NCBI RefSeq assembly: GCF_044793635.1
Contig: NZ_CP084993.1
Span: 1-64,000, forward strand
Source: Virgibacillus_F necropolis_A
Lineage (GTDB): Bacteria > Bacillota > Bacilli > Bacillales > Amphibacillaceae
DNA length: 64,000 bases
Direction of reading: 5' to 3'
The notes under the pieces were generated by a model. That model saw nothing but the letters and a program-made list of their open reading frames with translations, had not been told where the DNA came from and did not search any database. A program made the translations under genes and the position numbers. Positions within the stretch are counted from its first letter, which is position 1. Each line of letters starts with the position of its first letter. Positions 32,112 to 41,262 of the stretch are shown here, in pieces.

Positions 32112-33134
32112 TTATTTACTTGCATAGCGTACAATTGTTTTAGCTCCACTTGATACAGCCTTACCTGCACCAGATGAAGAACCAAATTGATTTAGGAGTC
32201 CTGGAACGGTCAATGCTAAAATGAAGAAAGCAATTCCGTACAACATAGAACCTGGTTCAAGTGAAACCAATTTATTAAACCCTAGTGCAAAACAAAGTGT
32301 TTGAAGGGTTAATGTAATAAAATTACTTACCACTAATTTTAACCACGTATTGAAAAAATTAAAGGTGTCATTCAACATTGTCGGAATGGCGATTACTCCT
32401 GTAATGAATAACAACGAAAACAAAGCAAAACGATATAAATAAGCAATGGCAAAGACAATTAAAATAACAGCCAAAAACAACACTAAGATAATGCCATACC
32501 ACATTCCATTAACTACTAACGATATAACTATTTCCTTCGGATTTAATGTTGTATCAATTATTTCTTCGTTCATATACATTAAAAGTTGCATTATCCATTT
32601 ATAAAGCTCCGTGTAAATTCCTAGCAAAATGCCGATTGCTAGAACTTTCCATAACTTCTCTTGAAGCACATTCATACCATCATCAGACTGCCCGATGTAC
32701 ATAATTGTTACCTTCATAGCGTGATACAACAAAAATAACGATGCCATCGTCCAAGCAAGGGTTTTAAAACCTTCCATGTACCACAAATTATTTGCATCTC
32801 CTGTTATATCCAAGGTTGTAAACCTTTCAAAAATAGAATTAATTTGTTCTGTTCCTGCCTTCACCAACCCCACCATATTGGTGAAAATAAAATTACCAGA
32901 TACATGACACGAAACGTCATACCATGAACAATCTATGGAATTAGAACCATAGTCATATTCATCTAATCCTATTCTCTCCATATAGTCTTCTAAATGTTCA
33001 ACACCATCTTCTCCCCTTGCATCTTCATATTTGTTTATTACATCTTCAGAGAATCCAGCAAAAACGGTCTGGCTTGTTAAGAGAATACTCACCGCAACAA
33101 GTGAAAAAAACAATACTACAACTTTCTTAATCAA
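32112..33134 (-). CDS. VirB6/TrsL-like polytopic channel protein (340 aa)
   Basis: TTG 33134 is preferred: GGGGGTG lies seven bases upstream, it overlaps the previous gene by 4 bp and it starts a signal peptide (KKVVVLFFSLVAVSILLTSQTVFA). At least five more hydrophobic segments are visible, e.g. about 160-180, 215-245 (IILVLFLAVILIVFAIAYLYRFALF) and 280-315. Two extracellular cysteines near residue 65-70 (CSWYDVSCHV) might form a disulfide. Topology and place match VirB6/TrsL/TraL of Gram-positive type IV secretion. Confidence 0.8.
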   Translation of the reverse strand: MIKKVVVLFFSLVAVSILLTSQTVFAGFSEDVINKYEDARGEDGVEHLEDYMERIGLDEYDYGSNSIDCSWYDVSCHVSGNFIFTNMVGLVKAGTEQINSIFERFTTLDITGDANNLWYMEGFKTLAWTMASLFLLYHAMKVTIMYIGQSDDGMNVLQEKLWKVLAIGILLGIYTELYKWIMQLLMYMNEEIIDTTLNPKEIVISLVVNGMWYGIILVLFLAVILIVFAIAYLYRFALFSLLFITGVIAIPTMLNDTFNFFNTWLKLVVSNFITLTLQTLCFALGFNKLVSLEPGSMLYGIAFFILALTVPGLLNQFGSSSGAGKAVSSGAKTIVRYASK

Positions 33135-33388
33135 AACGAGCACCCCCTTAGTTGCGAAAGCAAAAAGATAAGCAACAGAAGTAACAGTGCCATGTACTTC
33201 CATAATCGAATAACAGCATCCTTTTTTATTTCAACTTTTTCTGATTCATTTAATTGCTGCCCAAATCGTAACTCGTATTCTCGATTGCTTTCCTCTATAT
33301 CCTTCTTTGCCAACCAGTCAATAAAACCCAGCATTTTATTTCTAATCTTTTCTGTGATTAGTAAAAACTTTTCAGCAAATGTTTTCAT
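33131..33388 (-). CDS. Small membrane protein of the T4SS operon (85 aa)
   Basis: An amphipathic charged region is followed by a C-terminal transmembrane segment (YMALLLLLLIFLLSQL, about 67-82). It overlaps the VirB6-like gene start and has an AGGAGAGGG ribosome site. Similar small membrane proteins occur in Gram-positive transfer operons. Role unknown. Confidence 0.7.
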   Translation of the reverse strand: MKTFAEKFLLITEKIRNKMLGFIDWLAKKDIEESNREYELRFGQQLNESEKVEIKKDAVIRLWKYMALLLLLLIFLLSQLRGCSF

Positions 33389-33406
33389 GCAAGCCCTCTC
33401 CTTCTA

Positions 33407-33946
33407 TTAATTTTGAAGCTCCTTAAAAAACTTTTGTGTTTTTTCGAAAGGGCGCAAATCATGACGATCAACCTTTAATTCTCCATCTTCTTTCATGAAT
33501 GTAATCTTTGACATTAAAATATATACTGTATAATCAGAAGGATCAACTTCAACATCTATTCCACCAAGTGAAGCCTTATAAGTAGCATATACAAGATACT
33601 TTCCATCTTTTTGCTTTCGCACAGATATATTGTAAATATCCATTTCTTCAAGTGAAGCCCGTTGTTCACTAACTCCATGGTCTAAACCTTTTACTTCTTT
33701 TTTATATCGTTCCGTTAAAAGGTGTTCCGCCCCACCTTCCATAATGGCACTTAAGAATTCTTCCGTTTTCGTATACACCTGTTGTTCAATAGAGGCCGTT
33801 TTTTTTAGTCCCTCAATCTCCTTCGTTAGTTCTTCATTTTGCAATTTCAAATCATCATATTCTGTATAGAAGTTGATAAAAATCACACTGCCAATCGCTA
33901 ATAAAAACAAAAGAACAACAGAGAGTAAATTTAATTGACGTTTCAT
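33407..33946 (-). CDS. Bitopic T4SS protein, VirB8/TrsF-like candidate (179 aa)
   Basis: A short cytoplasmic start and one membrane helix (LLSVVLLFLLAIGSVIFINF, 7-26) are followed by a coiled coil (about 30-50) and an extracellular alpha+beta domain (KKEVKGLDHGVSEQ...YNISVRKQKDGKYLVYATYK). This is the architecture of NTF2-like VirB8-type scaffold proteins. Located between the wall hydrolase and the small membrane protein. Confidence 0.7.
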   Translation of the reverse strand: MKRQLNLLSVVLLFLLAIGSVIFINFYTEYDDLKLQNEELTKEIEGLKKTASIEQQVYTKTEEFLSAIMEGGAEHLLTERYKKEVKGLDHGVSEQRASLEEMDIYNISVRKQKDGKYLVYATYKASLGGIDVEVDPSDYTVYILMSKITFMKEDGELKVDRHDLRPFEKTQKFFKELQN

Positions 33947-33981
33947 TTAAAACCATCCTTACTAAAGTTAATTCAGGAAAA

Positions 33982-35067
33982 TTAATTTTCCTCTTTGCTT
34001 AAGGGTAAATACTGTCTAGGATTAATTCGTGTACCAAACATTCCACCTAATTGAATTTCAAAGTGTAAATGTGTTCCCGTTGATTTTCCTGTTGTACCGC
34101 AAACTCCTATTTGTTGTTTCGCATTCACCTTATCACCAGTCGATACAATTAATTTACTCATATGCCCATAACCGCTATATACTTGATTCGAGTGTTTAAT
34201 AACAACCATGTTTCCATATCCTTCTGTGTATTGGGCAAACACTACTTTTCCTTTTCGTGCTGCAAAAATGGAATCTGGTTTCGCACAATCAAAATCCATT
34301 CCTTGGTGAAGAGCGACAGAACCATCAATTGGGTCAATGCGGTTTCCGTATTCAGATGTAACGTTATATGGTTTTTTAACTGGTATAACAAAACCTTTTT
34401 CACTCTGACTTACCTTGCAATGCATCGTTAGACCGCCCATTTGGTTAACAAATTTTGTGATGGTTGGAATCCAATGTGCATTTAAATTGGTAGGATCGTT
34501 TTCTACACCAATAGGCGCATATTTTTGCCCTATATCTTTAATTGTAAATAATCCTTCTGCATAGTAATTTTCGTAAAGATTACCTGCCATCATATCTAAC
34601 CCAGCTTTTAATGTATCAAAATGATAAAAATCATCTGTTTTTGAATTATATAATCCACCTGGATTATTGTATTTTTTAACTAATGTAGAATTACCCCACC
34701 CAGTTTCATGAATTGCAATTGCTGCAAACAAAATCGGGTCTAATTTATTATCTTTTGCAACCTCAATAAACACATCAGCTTTTTGATCAAACACTCCTGC
34801 ACCATCGAACATTTCTGTGAATTGTTTCATATTGATTTCTTCATCTTTTTGGCATGTAACAAACGTCCCTGAATCGTCATTTAATATATCCTTGTTCGCA
34901 TCAGGATTATTTTTATCAAACCCTTCACCCTTGGGGAAAAAGAGAAATATTCCAGCTAATATCAAAATTAAAGCGGTTGCCAAAATCGCAAGCCCCGTTG
35001 GTGATGTCACTAATTTTGTCAAAATTGGAATGAGTAATCCTTTAATTGCGCCTTTTATTGCTTTCAT
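33982..35067 (-). CDS. VirB1-like cell-wall hydrolase: lysozyme/glucosaminidase plus M23 peptidase (361 aa)
   Basis: ATG 35067 has AAGGGTG five bases upstream. One N-terminal membrane helix (TGLAILATALILILAGIFLFF) is followed by a glucosaminidase-type domain (about 85-215; catalytic Glu in IAIHETGWGNS) and a C-terminal zinc peptidase of the M23/LytM family with HQGMDFD and HLHFEIQ motifs. It opens the peptidoglycan for the transfer channel, like TrsG/TraG/TcpG/CwlT proteins. The M23 domain replaces the more usual CHAP or NlpC/P60 domain. Confidence 0.9.
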   Translation of the reverse strand: MKAIKGAIKGLLIPILTKLVTSPTGLAILATALILILAGIFLFFPKGEGFDKNNPDANKDILNDDSGTFVTCQKDEEINMKQFTEMFDGAGVFDQKADVFIEVAKDNKLDPILFAAIAIHETGWGNSTLVKKYNNPGGLYNSKTDDFYHFDTLKAGLDMMAGNLYENYYAEGLFTIKDIGQKYAPIGVENDPTNLNAHWIPTITKFVNQMGGLTMHCKVSQSEKGFVIPVKKPYNVTSEYGNRIDPIDGSVALHQGMDFDCAKPDSIFAARKGKVVFAQYTEGYGNMVVIKHSNQVYSGYGHMSKLIVSTGDKVNAKQQIGVCGTTGKSTGTHLHFEIQLGGMFGTRINPRQYLPLSKEEN

Positions 35068-35077
35068 ATAAACACCC

Positions 35078-36940
35078 TTATGCAAAATCATTTATGGATT
35101 TTTTATTAATCCACATATGTTTGACTAGATCATTCATTTCCACTTTCAATTTAATTTTTTTTGAACCGGTATAGAAAATACCTTTTCCAGCCTGTTCTTC
35201 ACTTGACCCATCTTTGATGATCAGAACATTTTTTTCTTCTTTAGAAAAATAGTTTCCTAGATTATCTTCTAAATAGGTTAATTCTTCTTCACTCATTGGC
35301 AAATACAAACGTTGAATGGATTGCGTAATAACAGCTTCACCATAATTTCTGTATTCGTCTTTCGCTGAAAGAAAGTCCTTGATGGATTGTGATGCTGTTA
35401 CAATTCCTGTATTGAACGAACGCAGCACTTTCATCATGTAATGTACATAACTCATTGCTAATGGTACTTTCGGGTCTGCAACGATGTGAGCTTCATCAAT
35501 AAATATGTTAGTATCTTGTTCTCGGTTTTCCATAACTTGATTCGTTGTATGAGATAAAATGTTATAAAACAAAATACGTTGTACCTTGTCTTGATTTTGT
35601 AATGCTTGTAAATCGTAAACAACAAGGTCACTATCAATGTTTACATTCGTATGACCATTCAATAAGTCACTATACATTCCGAACGCATAGGCTTCTAAAG
35701 TAATATGAAAATCTTTAATTCGTTCAAAAATATCAGGATTAGCTTTTTTATCTGCATCAATTAAATTATAGAAATCCGTTAAAATCGGAAAATCTTCTGA
35801 TTTAAGTGTCGTTGTATCAGTTGTTTCTGTGATTCCATTGTTTTCATATAATTGTTGAATATATCGAGATAAAATATCTTCTTGCAATTCATTCATGGAT
35901 GGATATATCAAACGAAACATTGTTAATAGGTGACTGACTTTTGTTAAAAGAACATTACCCATTTCCGCCTCTTCCATTTCGAATTCTGATATAGAGGGAA
36001 GATCAAATGGGTTAACCCGATTCCCTCCCTTTAATTGGAATTTTACCCAAGTACCGCCTAAATCTTGATAAATACGTCCAAAATCCCCTTTTGGATCAAT
36101 CGTAATGATTCGTCTACCTAACATGTATTTGTTTAACATATTAATTAGTAAATGTGTCGATTTTCCAGAACCTGAAATACCAATAACAAATTCATGTCGA
36201 TTCATTAATTTTGTATCATCAACAATCACGACATTTCCAGTTGTAATGTTTTGGCCTTTAATATCTCCCTTTTCATCAAACATTTCGTTTTCATGAAACG
36301 GAAAAAAGTACCCTACAGCTTCCGAGTTCATCATTTTATATGTTAATTCTTCTACATAGTTTTTATTGAGTGGTAAGAAAGAATTAAAAGCATCCATGGC
36401 ACGATCAGTTGGGTTGTGTACTACTCCTATTGAAGAAAATCGTGATTTGAGACGTAGCGTTAATTGATCAAGCTCTTTTAAATCTTTGGCTACCACATGA
36501 ATTAACGTATGAAAGAGGAATATTTTATCGTTTGAATATGTTAAATTTTTTAACATGACTTTTGCAGAGTCTATTTGACCGTCTGCGTCCATTTCAGTTT
36601 GTTCATTAGCAAATCGATTATTTTTTTTCATTTTATTTTGTTTGATTGACTTAACAAGGTGTTCTTTCACTTTACCAATGGAGTATTCTTTTATATACTG
36701 AACAATAGAAATGTTCTCCGACATTTCAGATATTTGTTGGATTTTCTTTTGTTCTTGGACAGGGTCAAAATTGACCACAAGTAACGTTCTTGTGTAATTT
36801 GACCCTGTCCTTACATATGTCTCTTCCTCTTTTAAATTATCTGGTGATATAGCTGTTAAAAGGTTCTCATTTTTTTCAATCGAATCTTCAGCTTTTTCTT
36901 CTGGTTCATTACTTTTAAAGAGCGTTGATAATAAACTCAT
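35078..36940 (-). CDS. virB4: VirB4-like conjugation ATPase (620 aa)
   Basis: AAA+ ATPase that energises the type IV secretion channel. Walker A GISGSGKS is at residues 254-261, Walker B NIFIDEAH near 470-475, with IDPKGDFGRI between and a typical C-terminal arginine-containing LYLPMSEEE. Corresponds to TrsE/TraE/PrgJ/ConE. ATG with AGAGGTG upstream. It is slightly short because part of the N-terminal VirB4-type domain appears to be encoded in the preceding gene. Confidence 0.93.
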   Translation of the reverse strand: MSLLSTLFKSNEPEEKAEDSIEKNENLLTAISPDNLKEEETYVRTGSNYTRTLLVVNFDPVQEQKKIQQISEMSENISIVQYIKEYSIGKVKEHLVKSIKQNKMKKNNRFANEQTEMDADGQIDSAKVMLKNLTYSNDKIFLFHTLIHVVAKDLKELDQLTLRLKSRFSSIGVVHNPTDRAMDAFNSFLPLNKNYVEELTYKMMNSEAVGYFFPFHENEMFDEKGDIKGQNITTGNVVIVDDTKLMNRHEFVIGISGSGKSTHLLINMLNKYMLGRRIITIDPKGDFGRIYQDLGGTWVKFQLKGGNRVNPFDLPSISEFEMEEAEMGNVLLTKVSHLLTMFRLIYPSMNELQEDILSRYIQQLYENNGITETTDTTTLKSEDFPILTDFYNLIDADKKANPDIFERIKDFHITLEAYAFGMYSDLLNGHTNVNIDSDLVVYDLQALQNQDKVQRILFYNILSHTTNQVMENREQDTNIFIDEAHIVADPKVPLAMSYVHYMMKVLRSFNTGIVTASQSIKDFLSAKDEYRNYGEAVITQSIQRLYLPMSEEELTYLEDNLGNYFSKEEKNVLIIKDGSSEEQAGKGIFYTGSKKIKLKVEMNDLVKHMWINKKSINDFA

Positions 36941-36954
36941 TTTTTAGCACCTCT

Positions 36955-38001
36955 TTATCTGAATGTTGATGCAGCTTCATCTCTCGCTTGCCTTTCTAAT
37001 TCTTCATATGTGTTGTTTCCAACAATAATTGGTGAATTATCCTTTGCTTTATTCACAATTCCTTCTCCTTGCGACTGTGCATTTTCAAAATCAATACAGG
37101 TATAAATCAAACGAATTAAATCATCATTTTTTAATATTCTTGCTGTTAATCGTTCGTATCCATCCAACATATTTTCAAGTTTAAACTGGATGTTATTAGC
37201 CTTTAACTCAATAGTGTCGTATGCGTTTGCTTTGTCCTTGACGGAAATACTGATATATCGCTTCCTTGTTACCATTGACTTGTTTTTTTGAATATCATCT
37301 GTCTGTTTTAAGTATGATTCTTTTAACTTCCTTAATTCTGGTTTATCTTCCCGTCCAACATCTGATATCCAAGCAGAATAGGAAGCTAGATTGATAGGTT
37401 GAGCAACTTGTTCTATTTGAATTTGATTTTCTTCTACCTCATTGATAAAATTTTGATAAGACGTTAGTACATTTTCCCGATCTGTATCATTCATTAAAGA
37501 TAAATTAACACTGGATACTTCAATAACTTTCACAAGTCTATTATCCTTTGTTTCGATACAACCGTTTGCAATGTTACTAACCGGTAGCTTTGCTCTTACA
37601 TCACCAGCCCCCTCTTTCGTTATACCCATGTTCATATCTCCTTTTGAGTAATAAAATCTCTTCATTCGTCTGTTATAGTTCATTTTCCATAGCAATTTAA
37701 ATTGTAATAATGATACATTTTTTCGTTCAGGATGTTTGGTTAATTGAAGTACCGCAGCCAATAAAACAGGCGTGCATGCTGAAATTATAATTACTTGATT
37801 AACAGAGCCTGCTATCGTGTAATATATCCAAACGATAGCAGCTCCCAAAAGCAATGCTGGAACTAAAATTAATAAGTCAATAAAAGCTACTCCACCAATT
37901 AAGTATTTTTTGGTATCAATATTCATTGGTATTTCAATTTTACCCTGTGTTTTTAAGTTTTCTTTTCGTTCTAAGAATGTCTCTTGTGCCAAATTAAGCA
38001 C
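36955..38001 (-). CDS. PrgI/TrsC-type membrane domain fused to a TrsD-like domain (348 aa)
   Basis: Residues about 25-115 hold two membrane segments (YLIGGVAFIDLLILVPALLLG and VIIISACTPVLLAAVL) and a basic loop, the PrgI/TrsC (VirB3-like) pattern. The remainder (about 120-348) is soluble and resembles TrsD, the N-terminal VirB4-like module. In staphylococcal and enterococcal systems these are usually separate genes. The GTG at 38001 is close to its AAGGA; the TTG at 37992 may be the real start. VirB4 follows after 14 bp. Confidence 0.7.
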   Translation of the reverse strand: MLNLAQETFLERKENLKTQGKIEIPMNIDTKKYLIGGVAFIDLLILVPALLLGAAIVWIYYTIAGSVNQVIIISACTPVLLAAVLQLTKHPERKNVSLLQFKLLWKMNYNRRMKRFYYSKGDMNMGITKEGAGDVRAKLPVSNIANGCIETKDNRLVKVIEVSSVNLSLMNDTDRENVLTSYQNFINEVEENQIQIEQVAQPINLASYSAWISDVGREDKPELRKLKESYLKQTDDIQKNKSMVTRKRYISISVKDKANAYDTIELKANNIQFKLENMLDGYERLTARILKNDDLIRLIYTCIDFENAQSQGEGIVNKAKDNSPIIVGNNTYEELERQARDEAASTFR

Positions 38002-38010
38002 GTCCTTTTT

Positions 38011-38235
38011 CTATAAATTCACCTTAACGTATTCGATAATCGGATCTGCAAGCAAAAATACTATAACGCCAATAACACACGTGATAATTCCTTTTTTGAA
38101 CTTAGGTGCAGAGTGTTCATCTCCTGCAAATACCCCGACAGCACATATTAAAATGCCAATCGTGAAAATCGTTAAAAAGGTTGTTTGCATATCCGTAAAT
38201 AATGCTTCTAAAAGACCACTGATTCTATTAAACAT
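38011..38235 (-). CDS. VirB2/TcpD-like small two-TM protein (74 aa)
   Basis: ATG 38235 has GGAGGG seven bases upstream; a longer frame to 38259 includes that site and is rejected. Two hydrophobic segments (TTFLTIFTIGILICAVGVFAG and GIITCVIGVIVFLLADPIIEYV) are separated by a short basic loop (KFKKG). First gene of the transfer operon, the usual place for the pilin-like subunit. No cleavable signal peptide is obvious. Confidence 0.75.
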   Translation of the reverse strand: MFNRISGLLEALFTDMQTTFLTIFTIGILICAVGVFAGDEHSAPKFKKGIITCVIGVIVFLLADPIIEYVKVNL

Positions 38236-38411
38236 ATAAGTCCCTCCTTCTTTATTCACTTCATTACTTTACCATTTTTTACCGTATTTTGATGTAAATA
38301 ACAGATAAATGTCTACAATGCTCCTTTCTATTGGCTTTCCATTTCTAATTTAACCTTAACAGAAACATATTATATTGTAAATAAAAACCAGTAACTTATT
38401 TACTGGCTTTT

Positions 38412-39047
38412 TTATAAGTTTAAATCTAAACAAATTTGAGTTGCAATTAAATTTAAATAAGTGCGATAATTAATACTCATTTCATTAATTTTAATATCTA
38501 TTTTCTTTTTCAACTCATTACTAAAGTTTAACCTCAGTAATGCTTCTTCCTTTATTTCATATTCCCTTACTACTAAATCCTTTTCTAATATATACTGTGC
38601 AAACAAACTGTTTATGGTAAATGAATTTTCATTACAATACTTTACTATTTTCTTTTTCACTTCTGAATCAATAGCTGGCTTAATATACTCTCTACTTTTT
38701 TCATGTATTCTATTTATACTTTCATGTTTATTATCAGTTAAGAAACTGTAATTTTTATAGTAATAATCACAAATTAAAAGTCCTAGAAATACACGGATAG
38801 AGTACCCTCGTCGATTGAATTCCTTTATTTTTTTATGCAATCCTTCGCTAACTGTAATTACTAACGGTATTTTTAATCCAGTAATTGTTTCACTCAATTG
38901 ATCTAAGTATTCTCGTTTTATATTTTCGTCTAAAATGTCTGTAAGAGCAAGTGATATAACATTTCTTTTACTGGTTCCCATAATATCGGCACGCTTTTTA
39001 ACTAAATTGTCTACTTCGTCATTTAAAATGATCCCGACTTTGTACAT
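38412..39047 (-). CDS. Protein with four tandem ribbon-helix-helix-like units (211 aa)
   Basis: ATG 39047 with GAGGTG upstream. Four segments share the strand-helix-helix pattern: about 1-38 (VGIILNDEVDNLVKKRADIM), 57-94 (PLVITVSEGLHKKIKEFNRR), 120-152 (KPAIDSEVKKKIVKYCNEN) and 165-205 (RLNFSNELKKKIDIKINEM). RHH proteins normally dimerise; a single chain with four would act as two fused dimers. It lies upstream of the transfer operon, on the same strand, and is a candidate repressor of it. Followed by a hairpin/T-rich end. Confidence 0.7.
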   Translation of the reverse strand: MYKVGIILNDEVDNLVKKRADIMGTSKRNVISLALTDILDENIKREYLDQLSETITGLKIPLVITVSEGLHKKIKEFNRRGYSIRVFLGLLICDYYYKNYSFLTDNKHESINRIHEKSREYIKPAIDSEVKKKIVKYCNENSFTINSLFAQYILEKDLVVREYEIKEEALLRLNFSNELKKKIDIKINEMSINYRTYLNLIATQICLDLNL

Positions 39048-39473
39048 AAATTCACCTCACTTATTAAAACAGTTTTCTTCTACCATTTTTTTTGTTACAA
39101 TAAATTTAATCAAAGACCTAATCAGAAACACGAACTAAACTTATCATACTTATTATGGATTCTCAATCATCTATATATTCAACAAGTGTTACGAAATCCC
39201 TGGTATTCGAAGTTATTTAATGATAAGAAATATTTTAGCAAAAGTTGTCAAATTATATTTATTTCTGGTAAAATTTAAGAAGTTTACAAAAATAAAGCTA
39301 AAAAAAACAAAAAAAATTCCCTGCCCCCTCGCCAAAGGAAATCAGAGAACTTTTCATGTAATTATTCTAATAGAATTATAACAATTCTATACATGAAAGT
39401 AAAGATATAAAACCTCTGTTTTTCCTTGTCAGTTTTTTAACTTGTGCAGGAACAAAAAATGGAGGTTTTTATT
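39048..39473 (+). promoter_or_regulatory. Divergent control region with nested hairpins ahead of rep
   Basis: No gene supported. A nested inverted repeat at 39351-39399 has outer arms TTTCATGTA/TACATGAAA and inner arms ATAGAATT/AATTCTAT. A second pair, AAAACCTC (39410-39417) and GAGGTTTTT (39462-39470), would sequester the rep ribosome site GGAGG. Such a leader is suited to translational or antisense copy-number control of rep. Confidence 0.6.
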
Positions 39474-40451
39474 ATGGAAAACACTAAAGGAAATGTAAAA
39501 AAGTATGTTAAAAGAAAAGGTTACGAATCTCTGAACCGTGACATGTTACAAGATGAAAATAATTTGAGTCTTGAAGCAATAGGGCTTCTTTCTAATCTTA
39601 CCTCGTATCCTGATACTTGGGAATTGTACAAGACAGAACTTTATAAACGATTTAAAAAAACTGGTCGCCGTAAAGTCGAGAAGGCATGGGATAATCTTGT
39701 TGAAGAAAAATATATCGTTCAATTGCGCCGCCGAAATGGTAAAAAATATGATTATATCTATTATTACAGTCAGGAACGTTTTTCAGATGAAGAAATAAAT
39801 CAAATCACTAAAGATGAAGGCGCAGAAATTTGGGATGGTACCTTAAATGGTAAAAAGAATAATGATACAAAGGGGAACCAGGAAAACCCCCATTCTGATA
39901 ACGATTCTTCAAATGTACATCCTGTACAGTCCAAAAAAAGTGATCCTTCGACTGTACATCCTGAACAGTCCAAAATGGACAGTCCAAAACGTACAGCTAA
40001 TAGATCTACTATGTATGAGGTTCACTATAAAGATAAAGAAGATATTAAAGAAGATACATATAAAGACACGGAAAATCACGATTTATCCACTAGTAATAAT
40101 AATCAAACTCTAGCAAATAAAAGCGATAAAGAAAAAGAAGAAATATACAAACAAACATTAAAAAGTAAAATACCTGACAATATATTTAAAACCTTATCCG
40201 TTTTAAGTCAAGATTACGATGAAATGTATAAATGGTACGGTATTCTATTACGTGCTAAAGATTCAGTACAAAAAGAACGAAACACACTTATTTATCTTGA
40301 TGAAGAACACATAGATATGACAATCGATCAGGCGCTACAAAAAGGTATCAGAGTCATAAAAAAACAAAAAAAGGATTCTCCAGATAACTATTTATACGTT
40401 ACGATGAGAAATACTTTTGCCGATTTATTTGAAAGTAATCTATTGGTGTAA
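39474..40451 (+). CDS. rep: Plasmid replication initiator (winged-helix type), 325 aa
   Basis: ATG 39474 lies nine bases after GGAGG. The N-terminal about 110 residues form a winged-helix DNA-binding domain (LSLEAIGLLSNLTSYPDTWEL..., helix-turn-helix then RRRNGKKYDYIYYYS wing), as in DnaD-like and RepA_N-like initiators. A hydrophilic linker (about 125-215) is encoded by DNA containing direct repeats, and a helical C-terminal domain follows. Located between transfer and partition modules. I infer replication from domain layout, internal iterons and neighbours; no exact family assignment. Confidence 0.7.
   Translation: MENTKGNVKKYVKRKGYESLNRDMLQDENNLSLEAIGLLSNLTSYPDTWELYKTELYKRFKKTGRRKVEKAWDNLVEEKYIVQLRRRNGKKYDYIYYYSQERFSDEEINQITKDEGAEIWDGTLNGKKNNDTKGNQENPHSDNDSSNVHPVQSKKSDPSTVHPEQSKMDSPKRTANRSTMYEVHYKDKEDIKEDTYKDTENHDLSTSNNNQTLANKSDKEKEEIYKQTLKSKIPDNIFKTLSVLSQDYDEMYKWYGILLRAKDSVQKERNTLIYLDEEHIDMTIDQALQKGIRVIKKQKKDSPDNYLYVTMRNTFADLFESNLLV
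39914..39989. repeat. Iteron-like direct repeats inside the rep gene
   Basis: TGTACATCCTG.ACAGTCC plus AAAA occurs at 39914-39936 and 39953-39975 (22 of 23 bases identical, 39 bp apart), and its right half ACAGTCCAAAA again at 39979-39989. They encode the disordered linker of Rep. Origin iterons inside the initiator gene are characteristic of several Gram-positive theta plasmids. Confidence 0.65.
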
Positions 40452-40563
40452 TCTATTAATAATCTTAATCGTCAAATACAGAGCTTTTAAGACGCAAAAT
40501 AGATTGATAGAGTATCAATCTATTCATACAACAAAATAAATCTACAGAGGCGCTTAAATAGCT

Positions 40564-40686
40564 TTGAATGAAACGTATATAAGTATTAATAAAAGTAGAC
40601 TTCAAAAAATGGAATTAACCGAAGGTACAACAAAAAAGACTGTTTTAGCAACAGCCGAAAGAATGATAAATGAATTAAAAGAATAG
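40564..40686 (+). CDS. Possible small protein (40 aa)
   Basis: A TTG-started frame with a weak AGAGG 12 bases upstream. Product: helical, reading NETYISINKSRLQKMELTEG and ending AERMINELKE, with a Thr/Lys-rich middle. It resembles small plasmid RHH or Rep-associated proteins but is too short to classify. It ends near a short T-rich stretch convergent with the next gene. Confidence 0.35.
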   Translation: MNETYISINKSRLQKMELTEGTTKKTVLATAERMINELKE

Positions 40687-40701
40687 CAGTCTTGAAGCCT
40701 G

Positions 40702-41262
40702 TTATTTTTTCTTAAGAAATAGTTTCTTAAAGAACCCCGGTTTAGATTCATCTTGTGTAGCTGCAATTTGTTTTTTGGTTTCTAATGTTTGGTTGATTGC
40801 GTTCATTAATTGTTCATCACGTTCTTTTAAGCGATTATCCAGATGTTCCTGTTGTAGATCAAGACGATTAAGTAGTTCTTTATTTAAATCTATTACTTGT
40901 TGTATTTGTTCTTCCTGGTTAGCTTGAAATTCTTTAAATGTATCGTAACTGATATAGCGCTCATTTGGTGCTATATCAGTTGTGTCATTGGGTGATACAT
41001 CCATCTCCTTAACCCATGACATTACAGCGTTTGCTGACCGTACAAGTGTCATATCAGGGGATGATTTAATCTCTATTAGTTTTCGTAATGCTATAACATC
41101 TTTATCAAAATAACCACGATGACCTTTGTTGTTTTTATGGTATTTGTAACCTGCGTTCTCTAGTACACTTGCATATTTCCTAAGAGTAGATAACTTTAAA
41201 TTGAGAAGTGTTGCAACATCACTAGCATTATAAATATTTTCGCTGTTTGTATCACTTGACAT
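40702..41262 (-). CDS. MerR-type HTH protein with coiled coil, DUF3967-like (186 aa)
   Basis: ATG 41262 has GGGGGTAA upstream; the longer frame to 41367 lacks one. The N-terminus is a MerR-like winged HTH (YNASDVATLLNLKLSTLRKY; HRGYFDKDVIALRKLIEIK), followed by a long coiled coil (about 110-170) and a basic amphipathic C-terminal tail (KKLFLKKK). This domain order is shared by plasmid proteins with DUF3967 and by RacA-type anchoring proteins. Probably assists plasmid maintenance; downstream of parMR on the same strand. Confidence 0.75.
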   Translation of the reverse strand: MSSDTNSENIYNASDVATLLNLKLSTLRKYASVLENAGYKYHKNNKGHRGYFDKDVIALRKLIEIKSSPDMTLVRSANAVMSWVKEMDVSPNDTTDIAPNERYISYDTFKEFQANQEEQIQQVIDLNKELLNRLDLQQEHLDNRLKERDEQLMNAINQTLETKKQIAATQDESKPGFFKKLFLKKK

